Shown: positions 7,070 to 17,353, counted from the stretch's first letter. The stretch: 36,266 nt of DNA from JBCBKP01 sp038746265 (GCA_038746265.1 JBCDKU010000018.1:1-36266); one strand, 5' to 3'. Translations and numbers: made by a program. Notes: generated by a model not told the origin, from the letters alone.

Positions 7070-9070
7070 ATGCGCACCACCATCGGTATGCTCGCGGCCG
7101 TCGGCCTCGCCGCCTCGGCGTCGGCCCAGGTCGATTTCACCCTCACCGTTCTCCACAACAACGACGGCGAGAGCCAGCTCATCAACGCCGGCAGCGGCCG
7201 CGAGGAGTTCGGCGGCGTCGCCCGCTTCGCGACGCTCGTGGGCCAGCTCCGCGCCGAGGCCGAGAACGCCGGCGCAAGCCCGGCTGATTCCGGTTCGATC
7301 GTGATCTCCGCGGGCGACAACATCCTCGCCGGCCCGGAGTTCAACGCCAGCCTCGAGCTCCCCGCGGGCCAGCCTTTCTTTGACGCGATCGCGCTCGTCG
7401 GCATCGGCTACGACGTGCTCGGGATCGGCAACCACGAGCTCGACTTCGGTCCCGACGTCTTCCAGCGCCTCGTCGAGGATGTCGCGGTGACCCCGTTCGT
7501 CTCGGCGAACCTCGATTTCTCGAACGAGGCCGGCCTCGCCGCCCTCCCCTCGTCGCAGCTCGCGTCGAGCACCATTGTGACCGTGGACGGTCGTCAGGTC
7601 GGCGTCATCGGCGCGACCACCGAGAATCTGCCGTTCATCTCGTCGCCCCGCGACATCATCATCAACAACGTCGCGACGGCCGTCCAGGCCGAGATCGATG
7701 CGCTCACGAGCCAGGGCGTCAACATCATCGGTCTCACCAGCCACCTCCAGTCGGTCGATGAGGAGCTCGCGCTGGTCCCGATGCTCTCGGGCATCGACTT
7801 CGTCATCGCGGGCGGCGGCGACGACATCATCGCCGACGCCGGCACCCTGCTCATCCCGGGCGATCAGGCCGACCGCGTCGGCTACCCGCTCACCGCGACC
7901 AGCATGAGCGGCTCGACCGTGCCGGTCGTCTCGACCGCGGGCGACTACAGCTACGTCGGTCGCCTCGTCCTCGAGTTCGATGCCGCGGGCAACGTGGTGA
8001 ACTTCGACAACAACTCGAACATCGTCCGCGTCGCGTCGATCACGGCCGACCCGCTCAACGGCGTCGCGTCGGACATTGTCCTGCAGACGCAGGTCGTCGA
8101 TCCGGTCGCCGCCTCGGTCGCGGCGCTCGCGTCCGAGATCATCGGCACCTCCGAGGTCGGCCTTGACGGCGTCACCAACAACGTCCGCAGCCGTGAGACC
8201 AACCTCGGCAACCTCATCACCGACAGCTACGTGGACCTCGCCGCGTCCTTCGGAATCAGCGGCAACAACGTGGTCGCGATCGCCAACGGCGGCGGCATCC
8301 GCAACGGCACCGTCCTCCCCGCGGGCGATCTCACCGCGCTGGATACGTTCGACATCCTGCCCTTCAGCAACTTCATCGTCTCGACCGAGCCGATCCCGGC
8401 CGCCCAGTTCGTCGAGATTCTCGAGAACGCCGTCAGCCGCATCGAGGCCGGCACCGGCAACCGCGTGGGCGGCGGCACCGGCCGCTTCGCTCAGGTCTCG
8501 GGCGTCAGCTACAGCTACGACGCGCGTCGCCCCGCGATCGACTACGGCCCGAGCACCGAGACCGAGATCCTCCCGATCACCGAGGTCGGCTCGCGTCTCC
8601 GTGAGGTCGTCCTTGCCGACGGCACGGTGATCTTCGCCAACGGCGTCCTGCAGGCCGGCGCGCCCGACATCATCGTGCTGACCGCCGACTTCACCGCGCG
8701 CGGCGGCGACGAGTACGCCTTCCGCGGCGCGTCCTTCTCGCGTGTCGGCGACTTCAGCTACCAGCAGTCGCTGCGCCGCTTCATCGAGGGTCTCCCGAGC
8801 GGCGTCACCGCCGCCGACTACCCCGAAGGCGGCGAGGGCCGCATCGTCAACCTCGAGTTCGGTGACTTCCTCGTGCAGGACTCGGCCGCCGACGTCGTCG
8901 CGCCGTTCGGCGAGACCAACTTCACCGACCTGATGGCGTTCGTCGGCGGCCTGCAGACGCAGGACGCCGTCGCGGACGTCGCCCCGCCGTTCGGCGAGGT
9001 GGACTTCAACGACTTCTTCTCGTTCCTCCGCTCCTACTTCCGCGCCATCCGCAGCACCGGCGGCCGCTAA
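7070..9070 (+). CDS. Secreted 5'-nucleotidase/metallophosphoesterase with two dockerin-like C-terminal repeats
   Basis: The 666-residue product starts with a signal peptide (cut likely after Ala19, ASA|Q). Residues about 25-290 form a calcineurin-like phosphoesterase: LTVLHNNDGESQL, ISAGDN, GNHELDFG at 120-127 and GLTSHLQ. The 5'-nucleotidase C-terminal domain carries NGGGIRNG near 406. It probably removes phosphate from nucleotides or other esters outside the cytoplasm. The first metal motif reads NDGES instead of NDxHG, and the last reads IAGGGDD instead of GGHSH, as in a divergent subfamily, so substrate and metals are uncertain. Residues 604-631 and 632-658 are two tandem ADVxxPFGExxFxD repeats of about 28 residues, resembling the dockerin-like anchors of Phycisphaerae secreted proteins. 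The upstream AGGAG site and downstream terminator suggest a single-gene transcript. Confidence 0.88.
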   Translation: MRTTIGMLAAVGLAASASAQVDFTLTVLHNNDGESQLINAGSGREEFGGVARFATLVGQLRAEAENAGASPADSGSIVISAGDNILAGPEFNASLELPAGQPFFDAIALVGIGYDVLGIGNHELDFGPDVFQRLVEDVAVTPFVSANLDFSNEAGLAALPSSQLASSTIVTVDGRQVGVIGATTENLPFISSPRDIIINNVATAVQAEIDALTSQGVNIIGLTSHLQSVDEELALVPMLSGIDFVIAGGGDDIIADAGTLLIPGDQADRVGYPLTATSMSGSTVPVVSTAGDYSYVGRLVLEFDAAGNVVNFDNNSNIVRVASITADPLNGVASDIVLQTQVVDPVAASVAALASEIIGTSEVGLDGVTNNVRSRETNLGNLITDSYVDLAASFGISGNNVVAIANGGGIRNGTVLPAGDLTALDTFDILPFSNFIVSTEPIPAAQFVEILENAVSRIEAGTGNRVGGGTGRFAQVSGVSYSYDARRPAIDYGPSTETEILPITEVGSRLREVVLADGTVIFANGVLQAGAPDIIVLTADFTARGGDEYAFRGASFSRVGDFSYQQSLRRFIEGLPSGVTAADYPEGGEGRIVNLEFGDFLVQDSAADVVAPFGETNFTDLMAFVGGLQTQDAVADVAPPFGEVDFNDFFSFLRSYFRAIRSTGGR

Positions 9071-9095
9071 GGCGCCGCGCTGAACCGATCCCATC

Positions 9096-9137
9096 GGCCC
9101 GCCCCGGTCTCACGGCCCGGGCGGGCCTTTCTCTTTC
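9096..9137 (+). terminator. Rho-independent terminator of the phosphoesterase gene
   Basis: GGCCCGCCC (9096-9104) pairs perfectly with GGGCGGGCC (9119-9127), followed by the T-rich tail tttctcttt. It lies between the phosphoesterase stop and the end of the convergent RidA-family gene. Confidence 0.85.
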
Positions 9138-9148
9138 CTCGTTGCAGC

Positions 9149-9634
9149 TCAGCCGATCTCGCGGATCCGCGCGATCGCCTCGACCTCGACCGGCACGTTG
9201 AGCGGCAGCCCCGCGACGCCGATCGCCGAGCGGGCGTGCCGGCCGACGTCTTCGCTCAGCACCTTCACCATCAGCTCGCTCGCGCCGTTGATGACCTTGG
9301 GCTGGTTGCCGTACCCCGGCGCGCACGCAACAAACCCGACCAGCTTGATCATCGCCTCGAGCTCGTAGCGGTCGCCGAGGGCGTCGCAGAGCCCCGAGAG
9401 GATGAACAGCCCGCACCGCTCCGCGGCCTTGATCGCGGTCGCCTCATCGACCTGGTCCGGCACGAGTCCGGTCGCCATCGCGGACGTGCCGACCTCCTCC
9501 CACGGCACCTGGCCCGAGACGAACACCTCGTGCCCGCAGATCCGGGCTGGGACATAGGCAGCAACCGGCGTCCCAACCGGGGGAAACTCGAAACCGGCGT
9601 CCTCGACGCGTCGGCGGATCTCTTGGGCGTTCAT
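9149..9634 (-). CDS. RidA-family (YjgF/YER057c/UK114) protein
   Basis: The 161-residue product resembles the larger RidA-like subfamily: VSGQVPWE near the middle, VKLVGFVACAPGYGNQPKVINGAS, and the C-terminal GVAGLPLNVPVEVEAIARI. RidA proteins form trimers; the founding member hydrolyses reactive 2-aminoacrylate-type imines. In RidA proper the substrate carboxylate is bound by an Arg in a C.R motif; here the corresponding segment reads HARSAIGVAGLPLNVPVEVEA, so this paralogue may act on another substrate. The frame is open to 10105, but the start at 9634 (MNAQEIRRRVEDAG) has an AAAGG site and gives normal length. It is convergent with the phosphoesterase gene and divergent from the pseudopilin gene. 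Confidence 0.87.
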   Translation of the reverse strand: MNAQEIRRRVEDAGFEFPPVGTPVAAYVPARICGHEVFVSGQVPWEEVGTSAMATGLVPDQVDEATAIKAAERCGLFILSGLCDALGDRYELEAMIKLVGFVACAPGYGNQPKVINGASELMVKVLSEDVGRHARSAIGVAGLPLNVPVEVEAIARIREIG

Positions 9635-10031
9635 GGTCGGCCTTTCGTTGGTTCGATCGGATTTTGTACGGAAAACGGAAGTCCCCTTGCTGTGCGCAAT
9701 CTCGCTGATCTGAGCGCGGCGTGCAACCGCCGCACTTGAACCACGGATCGATTCTGGTAGAGTTGCTTTACGCGCAACAGCGTGGTGGAGGCAGGCCGGG
9801 AATTGAGAACCATCCCGCACTGATTTGCCGCTCCGGCGGCGTTGTGACCACCTCGGTCCGCTCCCACCGACAACCCGAGCCCCGCGGAACTCGTTGACCT
9901 GCCGCGGGGGGATCAAGGCCGGTCGCCGTGCTGTGCACGCGCGGTCGCTGCCGCGTCGGTCGTGGAAAGTCGGGCGCCCGCGGAAGGGTGTCCCGGCGGA
10001 AGTGTCTGCACAACACCAAAGGAGAATTATC
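9635..10031. other. 397-base divergent intergenic region, probable pseudopilin leader
   Basis: This gap separates the RidA-family gene (minus) from the pseudopilin gene (plus). A candidate sigma-70-type promoter sits at 9736-9763. The rest could be a long 5' leader of about 265 bases; it contains CCGCGG repeats near 9890-9910 that could fold. The pseudopilin frame stays open upstream to 9825, but the translated part does not look like protein. No RNA gene or riboswitch class was recognised. Confidence 0.4.
9736..9763 (+). promoter_or_regulatory. Candidate promoter of the pseudopilin gene
   Basis: TTGAAC (9736-9741) and TAGAGT (9758-9763) are spaced by 16 bases, close to a sigma-70 consensus. 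The match is imperfect and could be chance. A short inverted repeat, GTTGC...GCAAC, follows directly. Confidence 0.3.
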
Positions 10032-11231
<1,200 letters not shown>

Positions 11232-11284
11232 TCGTTCTGTCTGAAGCCGGACCGGAGGCACGTCCTTCGATCTGACCAAATCAA

Positions 11285-11321
11285 ACAGCCGGCCCGGGAC
11301 TCCTGGGCCGGCTGTCTTTTT
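11285..11321 (+). terminator. Strong intrinsic terminator
   Basis: ACAGCCGGCCC (11285-11295) pairs perfectly with GGGCCGGCTGT (11305-11315) around a 9-base loop and is followed by a run of Ts (11317-11321). It lies between the convergent pseudopilin and DUF4139 genes and may serve both strands. Confidence 0.93.
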
Positions 11322-11343
11322 GCAGCGATCAGAGGTCGTGCGT

Positions 11344-13452
11344 TCAGTTCAGATCAAGCGACTGCACATAGGCCCGCAGCTCCCGCTGGGCCCGGGCCAG
11401 GTCGGTGCGGGCCGCATCGAGTTCGCGGCGGGTCCGCTCGAGATCGTCCTCGAGCGAGCCGAGCGAACGCAGGTACCGACGCTGCAGGTCGCTGTTCTCG
11501 GGAACGCTCTTGAGGTTCTCGCGGACGCGGGCCTGCTCGTTCGAGAGCTCGCGGCGGGTCTGCTCGAGGCCGGCGACGCGGTCGCGGATGAGCTGCTCGG
11601 CGGACCGCAGTTCGGCCGCCCTGCGGATCGCCTCGGCGACCCGTTTGCTCACGCGGCCGTCCCGCTCATACCGCAGCAGCAGCTCCAGATCGAAGCCGAG
11701 GACCGCGGCCGACTCGGTCGACGTGCGCGACTCTTTGACGGTGACCCTGAGGTCGGCCCCCGCATCGACCTGCGCCTCGAGGCGGCGTGAACCGTTGGTC
11801 TCCTCGAGCTGCGTGGCGTTCGTGAACTCGGCCTCCCAGCCGGCTTGCAGCGGGTGCTCGATGAGGACCGTGCGGCCGCGGCTCTGGTCGGCGTTGGCGA
11901 TGTCGTAGGTCGTGGTGCGGTCGTACTCGACGCGCTGGCGGATCACACCGTCCACGATCGTGAGCCGGGTGACGCGGCGGGCCGAGCCGACCTGCTGGCG
12001 GATCGAGGTCTCGAGATCGACGGCGTAGGCGAGCAGGCGGGCCTCGCCGTCGGCGACGAAGCCGATCTGGGCGTCGCCCGCGTAGCTGACGCCGTCGAAG
12101 ACGCTGATCGGTCCCGGCATCAGCTCGAGTCCGGTCGAGTTCGTCAGCTCGACGCCCCGCATCGGGTGCTCGCCCGTGGACGAGCCGGGCGTGAAGATGC
12201 TCACGCGGCGCGTCTCGGCCTCTCCCCGCAGGATCGGGAGCATCGCCGACTGCCGCCGTTCGATCGTGACGGGCTCGGCGAGCTCGTACTTGAAGACCTC
12301 GCCCGATTCCCCCGCGGTCGCGGCGGCCTTGGCGGCGTAGTCGGAGATGTCGTCGACGCTCAGTGAGTAGAGAGAACTGTCCTGTTCCGGACGCTGCCGC
12401 TGTTGCTGCTGAAACGGTGACTGCCCCCCGCCACCGCCGCCGATCCGCGCCACGTTCATCTCAAGCTGCTGCTCGCGGACGGCCTCGGCCTCGGATCGCC
12501 CGAGCCCGCGCTCGTAGACCTCGGGCGCGAGCGCCGCGATCGCGGGGACCGGGACCTCCGGGCGGTCGAGGAAGAGCGGCTGGTAAAGGTCCATCACGAA
12601 GCTCACGGGCTGCCCCGAGACGAGCCCGAGCGTGACATCCTCCCAGTCGTCGTCGGTCGTGTTCTCGACGATCGCCCAGCCTTGGACGTCGGACGAGGTC
12701 GCGCCGTCGTCGGTCGGGAGCACCAGCCGGTAGCTTGCCTTCCACACGGGCGTCTCGTGGACGTACGCGACGGTCACCCGCCGCTCGCCCGCACCGGCGA
12801 AGCGCATCGACACGGATTTTTCGTCGTCGTCGCGCTGCTCGGTGAGCGCCTCGAGCGCGAGCTCGAGCTCGCGACGCAGGTCGGCATCCAGGATCTCGAA
12901 CGTGCTCACGGTGTCGAGCCTGATCGAGCGCAGCATGGGCGTCGAGAGGTTGATGTATGGCACGGACTGCGTGCGGTTGTCCCCGAGCGATTCGGTGCGG
13001 CGCTCGACGCTCACGACGCGGCCCGTCACGGGGTTGGACTCGCCCGCGACCAGGAGCCGGACCTGTGCGCCGCGGAGCTGCGCGAGGATGTTCGCCATCG
13101 TGGGTGAGCCCGCGAGGTTGATATCGAAGCCCGCGAGGCGGCGCTCGAGGGGTTCGCGGGAGCCGTAGCTGACGCCCTCGACACGGCCGCCGTAGTCGAG
13201 CACGATCATGCTCTTGAGGATGTCGTTGACGTAGTCGGCGTCGAGGCTGAGCGTCAGCTCGTCGTTATCGGTGACGGTGCCGGATCGCTCGAAGAAGCCC
13301 ACGCCCGATCGGTAGAGCGTGAGCTTTCTGACGGGCAGGTCGGCGCCGCCGTCCTGTCCGCCGTTCTGGGCGAGGGCGATCGGTGCGCACAGCGATGTCG
13401 TACCCGCGGCGAGGGCCACCGCGAGCGTCCGGGTCTGGATCAGCAGCTTCAT
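11344..13452 (-). CDS. Secreted DUF4139-domain protein with C-terminal coiled coil
   Basis: The 702-residue product has a signal peptide (MKLLIQTRTLAVALAAG..., cut likely at ALA|Q near 28). The start at 13452 has GGAGAC upstream; an in-frame ATG at 13485 is less likely. After RKLTLYRSGVGFFERSG come the central beta-rich segments typical of DUF4139, including VWKASYRLVL (Trp237), WAIVENTTDDDWEDVTLGLVSG and GVELTNSTGLELMPGPISVF. A low-complexity break, GGGGGG then QQQQ, lies near residues 337-352. The last 110 residues are heptad-rich, charged helices rich in R, E and L, predicted to form a coiled coil. The biochemical role of DUF4139 is unknown. It is expected in the periplasm or cell surface and is divergent from the D-2-hydroxyglutarate dehydrogenase gene. 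Confidence 0.85.
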   Translation of the reverse strand: MKLLIQTRTLAVALAAGTTSLCAPIALAQNGGQDGGADLPVRKLTLYRSGVGFFERSGTVTDNDELTLSLDADYVNDILKSMIVLDYGGRVEGVSYGSREPLERRLAGFDINLAGSPTMANILAQLRGAQVRLLVAGESNPVTGRVVSVERRTESLGDNRTQSVPYINLSTPMLRSIRLDTVSTFEILDADLRRELELALEALTEQRDDDEKSVSMRFAGAGERRVTVAYVHETPVWKASYRLVLPTDDGATSSDVQGWAIVENTTDDDWEDVTLGLVSGQPVSFVMDLYQPLFLDRPEVPVPAIAALAPEVYERGLGRSEAEAVREQQLEMNVARIGGGGGGQSPFQQQQRQRPEQDSSLYSLSVDDISDYAAKAAATAGESGEVFKYELAEPVTIERRQSAMLPILRGEAETRRVSIFTPGSSTGEHPMRGVELTNSTGLELMPGPISVFDGVSYAGDAQIGFVADGEARLLAYAVDLETSIRQQVGSARRVTRLTIVDGVIRQRVEYDRTTTYDIANADQSRGRTVLIEHPLQAGWEAEFTNATQLEETNGSRRLEAQVDAGADLRVTVKESRTSTESAAVLGFDLELLLRYERDGRVSKRVAEAIRRAAELRSAEQLIRDRVAGLEQTRRELSNEQARVRENLKSVPENSDLQRRYLRSLGSLEDDLERTRRELDAARTDLARAQRELRAYVQSLDLN

Positions 13453-13593
13453 GGGACGGGTCTCCTTGTCTGGGTCCCCATGCATCCTCTCGTTGACGCC
13501 AGAACAGTCGGTCCTGATACCTTGTTAGACGGGCGAGCCCCTGTGGCGGTTCCACGCTTCGCGAGGATTTCCCGCCGCGTAGTCTGTCCGTGC

Positions 13594-16545
13594 ATGTCCA
13601 CCACGGAGCCGCCATCGGCAGAACCCGCGCCCGAGCACGATCTTGAGGCCGTCGCGCGCGGCCTCGCGTCGGCGGTCACGGGCGAGGTCCGGTTCGGCCG
13701 GCTCGAGCGGATGCTCTACGCCACGGACGCCTCGATCTATCAGGAAGAGCCGCTCGGGGTGGTGATCCCCGATTCGATCGACGATGTTGTGCGCACGGTG
13801 GTGTACTGCCGCGAGCACGGGCTGCCCATCCTGCCGCGGGGCGGCGGGACGAGCCTCGCGGGGCAGTGCACGAGCCGGGCGGTGGTGATCGATGTGTCCG
13901 CGCACTGCCGGGGTGTTCTGGACGTCGATGCCGGGGGCCGGCGCTGCCGCGTTGAGCCCGGGATCACGATCGCGGATCTGAATACCGAGCTCGCGCCGGA
14001 CGGGCTGCACTTCGCGCCGGATCCCTCGACGACGCGGCAGGCGAACGTCGGCGGGTGCATCGGCAACAACGCGGCGGGGTCGCGGTCGATCAAGTACGGC
14101 AGGACGGCCGAGAACCTGCTGGGCGTGGACGTGTGCCTCGTCGATGGTCGTCGGCTGCGGTTCGACGAGGGCGCGGCGCTGCGCGACCCGGAGGTCGCGG
14201 CGATCACGGCGCAGGTCGCGGGGATTGTGCGCACAAGTGAAGCACTTATTCGTGAGCGTTTCCCGAAGACGCTCCGGCGGAACGCGGGCTACGCGCTCGA
14301 CATGATCCTGCATCAGCTCGATGCGGGCGATGGTGATTTCAGCAAGGTCAACCTCGCGCACCTGATGTGCGGTTCGGAGGGGACGCTTGCGGTGACGACG
14401 GGGGCGGAGCTGCTGCTGCATCCGGTGCCGAAGGCGGTCGGTCTCGCGGTGGTGGCGTTCGATTCGCTCGACGGGGCGATGGATGCATTGATGCCGCTCC
14501 TGGATCTGAAGCCCAGCGCGGTGGAGCTGCTCGATGATCTGGTTGTGGGGCTTGCGCGGCAGAATCTGGAGCACCGCAAGTCGCTGGAGCTGTTGCCCAG
14601 GCCCGAGCGGGGCGAGACGGACGCGGTGCTGTACGTCGAGTTCCAGGAGCAGGACGCGGGCGTGGTGCGCGCACGGCTCGAGGAGGTCTGCGCGCTGCAC
14701 GGGTCGGCCGTCGCGACCTCGACCGATGCGGGCGAGATGGGACGGCTGTGGCGGCTTCGGATCGCGGGCGAGCCCTTGCTTCATGGCGTGCCGGGTGAGC
14801 GGAAGCCGCTGGGGTTCGTCGAGGACAACGTGGTGCCGCCCGAGCGGCTCGCGGAGTTTGTGCGCCGTTTCCGGGAGGTCGTGGAGCGCGAGGGGACGCG
14901 GGCGGCGTTCTACGCGCACGCGTCTGTGGGTGTGCTGCATGTTCGGCCGCTGCTGACGCTGCGGGACGCGGGCGATCGGGCCGCGATGGAGCGGATCGCG
15001 GCCGGGGCGGCGTCGCTGGCGAAGGAACTCGGCGGCGTGATGTCGGGCGAGCACGGGGACGGCAAGGCGCGCGGGCCCCTGCTCGATGACTTCTACGGGC
15101 CCGAACTGATGCGGGCGTTCGCGGAGGTCAAAGCAATCTTCGACCCGCAGAATCTGCTCAATCCCGGGAACATCGTCGCGCCCAGAGCGATCGAGACGAT
15201 CCACGAAGGAACGCGGGTTCATCCGACGGCGGCGGGTGCGGAGATCGGCGCACACGAGACGTACTTTGACTACGCGGATCAGACGGACTTTGCGCACGCG
15301 GTCGAGATGTGCAACGGGGCGGGGGTGTGCCGCAAGAAGACGGGTGGGGCGATGTGCCCGAGCTACATGGCGTCGCGGGACGAGGCGATGTCCACCCGCG
15401 GCTACGGCAACACGCTGCGGCTCGCGATCTCGGGGCAGCTCTCGCCCGGCCGCTACGACGATCCGGAGGTGCACGCGGCGCTGTCGATGTGCCTGTCGTG
15501 CAAATCGTGCAAGGCGGAGTGCCCGAGCAACGTCGATGTCTCCAGGCTCAAGGCGGAGTACGAGGCGCAGTCGTGGAAAGCACGCGGGCGGGCACCGCTG
15601 CAGAAGCGGGTGTTCGGGCGGGTGCACGCGCTCAACAAGCTCGCGTCGATCGCTCCGGGGGTGACGAACTTCTTCAACTCCTTCGGGCCCTCGCGGGCGG
15701 TGCTGAACAGCGTGCTCGGGCTGCACCCGGAGCGGTCGCTGCCTCGGTTCGAGACGCCCCTGCACAAGCGATGGGGGGGCGATGACCCGGCGCTGCCGAG
15801 TGATGCGCCGGTGGTGGCGTTGTACGGCGACACGTTCACCACGCACAACGAGCCGGGCATCGGGCTGGCGTCGAAGCGGCTGTTGGAGGCGTTCGGGTAC
15901 CGCGTGCGGCTCGTTCACGGGACGGACGCGGGGCGGGCGCTGATCTCGACGGGGATGCTTCCCGAGGTGATCGCGCAGACGGAGACGGAACTCGACGGGT
16001 TGAAGTCGGTCGTTGTTGATGACGCGGTCGAGGCGGTGCTGTTCTGCGAGCCCTCGGTGCTGTCCGCGGTCACAGATGACTGGTTGCAGCTGAAGATCGA
16101 TCGGCCGATCGAGTTGCGGCGGCGGCTCGCGGCGAAGTCGGCGCTGGTCGAGACCTTCCTCGATCGGCGCTGGGATACGCATCCGCGGCGGCCCGAGTTC
16201 CGGACCGAGGGCATCGGGGAGATCCTGCTGCACGCGCACTGCCATCAGAAGGCGTTGTGGGGCGCGGAGACCTCGGCGGGGCTGCTCGGGCGGGTGTGGC
16301 CGGGCTGTGTGCGGACGCTCGACACGACGTGCTGCGGGATGGCGGGGAGCTACGGGTACACGCGGGAGCGGTTCGGGCTGAGCCAGAAGATCGGCGAGCT
16401 GGGCGTGCTGCCGGCGGCGCGGGGCGCGGGCGAAGGGACGGTGTTCGTCGCGCCGGGGACCTCGTGCCGGCATCAGGTTTTGGATGGGGCTGGTGGCGGG
16501 GCGGTGCACCCGGTGGTGTTGGTGTGGGAAGCGGCCATTTCGTAG
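13594..16545 (+). CDS. FAD-linked D-2-hydroxyglutarate dehydrogenase-like oxidoreductase with Fe-S domain (YdiJ type)
   Basis: The 983-residue fusion has an N-terminal FAD-binding_4 domain (ILPRGGGTSLAGQC; GGCIGNNAAGSRSIKYGRT), an FAD-oxidase C domain (MSGEHGDGKARG), two 4Fe-4S clusters (MCNGAGVCRKKTGGAMCP at 572-589; MCLSCKSCKAECP at 632-644) and a C-terminal CCG-type domain (HAHCHQK at 880-886; TTCCGMAGSYG from 911). This layout matches E. coli YdiJ (1018 residues), an FAD/Fe-S D-2-hydroxyglutarate dehydrogenase; related enzymes oxidise D-lactate or glycolate, so the substrate is inferred. Electrons would pass from FAD through the clusters to an acceptor. The start at 13594 is preferred; an ATG at 13480 in frame lies close to the divergent DUF4139 start. 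Confidence 0.9.
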   Translation: MSTTEPPSAEPAPEHDLEAVARGLASAVTGEVRFGRLERMLYATDASIYQEEPLGVVIPDSIDDVVRTVVYCREHGLPILPRGGGTSLAGQCTSRAVVIDVSAHCRGVLDVDAGGRRCRVEPGITIADLNTELAPDGLHFAPDPSTTRQANVGGCIGNNAAGSRSIKYGRTAENLLGVDVCLVDGRRLRFDEGAALRDPEVAAITAQVAGIVRTSEALIRERFPKTLRRNAGYALDMILHQLDAGDGDFSKVNLAHLMCGSEGTLAVTTGAELLLHPVPKAVGLAVVAFDSLDGAMDALMPLLDLKPSAVELLDDLVVGLARQNLEHRKSLELLPRPERGETDAVLYVEFQEQDAGVVRARLEEVCALHGSAVATSTDAGEMGRLWRLRIAGEPLLHGVPGERKPLGFVEDNVVPPERLAEFVRRFREVVEREGTRAAFYAHASVGVLHVRPLLTLRDAGDRAAMERIAAGAASLAKELGGVMSGEHGDGKARGPLLDDFYGPELMRAFAEVKAIFDPQNLLNPGNIVAPRAIETIHEGTRVHPTAAGAEIGAHETYFDYADQTDFAHAVEMCNGAGVCRKKTGGAMCPSYMASRDEAMSTRGYGNTLRLAISGQLSPGRYDDPEVHAALSMCLSCKSCKAECPSNVDVSRLKAEYEAQSWKARGRAPLQKRVFGRVHALNKLASIAPGVTNFFNSFGPSRAVLNSVLGLHPERSLPRFETPLHKRWGGDDPALPSDAPVVALYGDTFTTHNEPGIGLASKRLLEAFGYRVRLVHGTDAGRALISTGMLPEVIAQTETELDGLKSVVVDDAVEAVLFCEPSVLSAVTDDWLQLKIDRPIELRRRLAAKSALVETFLDRRWDTHPRRPEFRTEGIGEILLHAHCHQKALWGAETSAGLLGRVWPGCVRTLDTTCCGMAGSYGYTRERFGLSQKIGELGVLPAARGAGEGTVFVAPGTSCRHQVLDGAGGGAVHPVVLVWEAAIS

Positions 16546-16579
16546 AAACCGGTCGGTTTGCAGCGCGGTATCAGTAGAG

Positions 16580-17353
16580 GTGGAGCCGCAGTCGCATCGA
16601 GTTTCGTTTGGAGTCGCATTTATTGTTGGTCTTGTCACGACGGCGCTGCTCGCGGTGTTCGCAGACGGATTGAGCAACAGCCGAGGATGCGGTCGGACTG
16701 TTGAGGCGGTTGTTGTCGCCGATCCGAACGGCTCGTCGTATCTGCTGTCGGAAGACGACATCAACGCGATGAGGCTTTCAGCCTATGGATTCGATTACAA
16801 CCAGCTTGAGTCGCGCGTTCCAAGCGGTGCGGTGCTCGTTGTTCTATATCGATTCTCGTCCAATAGCGGTACCGTCTTTCGCCGACGGGCATCGACGTGG
16901 TGGGGCATTTCCGAGGTCTTGATTCGCACAGATCAAGGGATCGAGCAGCTTTGGGAGAATGGTTCGCCGCCGTCGTTGGATTGGGACGTCGTTGCTCGCC
17001 TGACCGATCGACTGTTGTCGGCGCATTTGAGTACGAAGATACCGCTGTCGAAACTGTCAGGTCGCCTCGCCGGAGCTGTCGCCGCGGAGAGCAATCCGAG
17101 CTACAAGCCATATGTCCTTGCGAACTGGCGTCCAGCGATGACGCGCAGATCGCTTGCCCGCTTCGTTCCTGCCGTGATCACCCTGCTGTTCTGTTTGTTC
17201 TTTGGGCTTGCTGCCGGACGCTTGGCCTATGCCGTCGGTACTACAGCGCGCACGCCGGAGAAAGCGTCTGGAGTATGTTTGTCGTGTGGGTACGACCTCG
17301 TTGGTCTGCCCCAAAGCGTGCCTTGCCCCGAATGCGGCAACCACGCGCCCTAG
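16580..17353 (+). CDS. Two-pass membrane protein with C-terminal zinc ribbon, unknown function
   Basis: The 257-residue product from GTG 16580 has a membrane helix at about residues 8-30, a roughly 160-residue soluble middle part, a second helix at about 195-219, and a terminal zinc ribbon CLSCGYDLVGL..CPECG (Cys 233, 236, 249, 252). The CxxCGYxLxGL form of the ribbon is typical of planctomycete membrane proteins; its partner is unknown. The middle domain is not recognised. The frame is open up to 16484, overlapping the previous gene, but that stretch (RCTRWCWCGKRPFRRNR) looks non-coding. The gene is visibly less GC-rich than its neighbours, with codons such as att, ttt and gtt common, which suggests a different history or weak selection. 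It abuts the convergent CDGSH gene with no spacer. Confidence 0.65.
   Translation: MEPQSHRVSFGVAFIVGLVTTALLAVFADGLSNSRGCGRTVEAVVVADPNGSSYLLSEDDINAMRLSAYGFDYNQLESRVPSGAVLVVLYRFSSNSGTVFRRRASTWWGISEVLIRTDQGIEQLWENGSPPSLDWDVVARLTDRLLSAHLSTKIPLSKLSGRLAGAVAAESNPSYKPYVLANWRPAMTRRSLARFVPAVITLLFCLFFGLAAGRLAYAVGTTARTPEKASGVCLSCGYDLVGLPQSVPCPECGNHAP

Noticed and set aside
6899..9094. A 731-codon minus-strand open frame opposite the phosphoesterase
   Set aside because: Antisense shadow rich in Asp, Val, Arg and Glu; the plus-strand gene has a signal peptide, motifs, a ribosome binding site and a terminator.
9635..10031. A riboswitch or small RNA in the pseudopilin leader
   Set aside because: GC-rich stretches can fold, but no known riboswitch core or separate promoter-terminator unit is visible.
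13525..16764. A 1079-codon minus-strand open frame opposite the FAD/Fe-S dehydrogenase
   Set aside because: The plus strand has all domain motifs of a YdiJ-type enzyme; the antisense translation is Arg/Pro/His-rich and has no recognisable motif.
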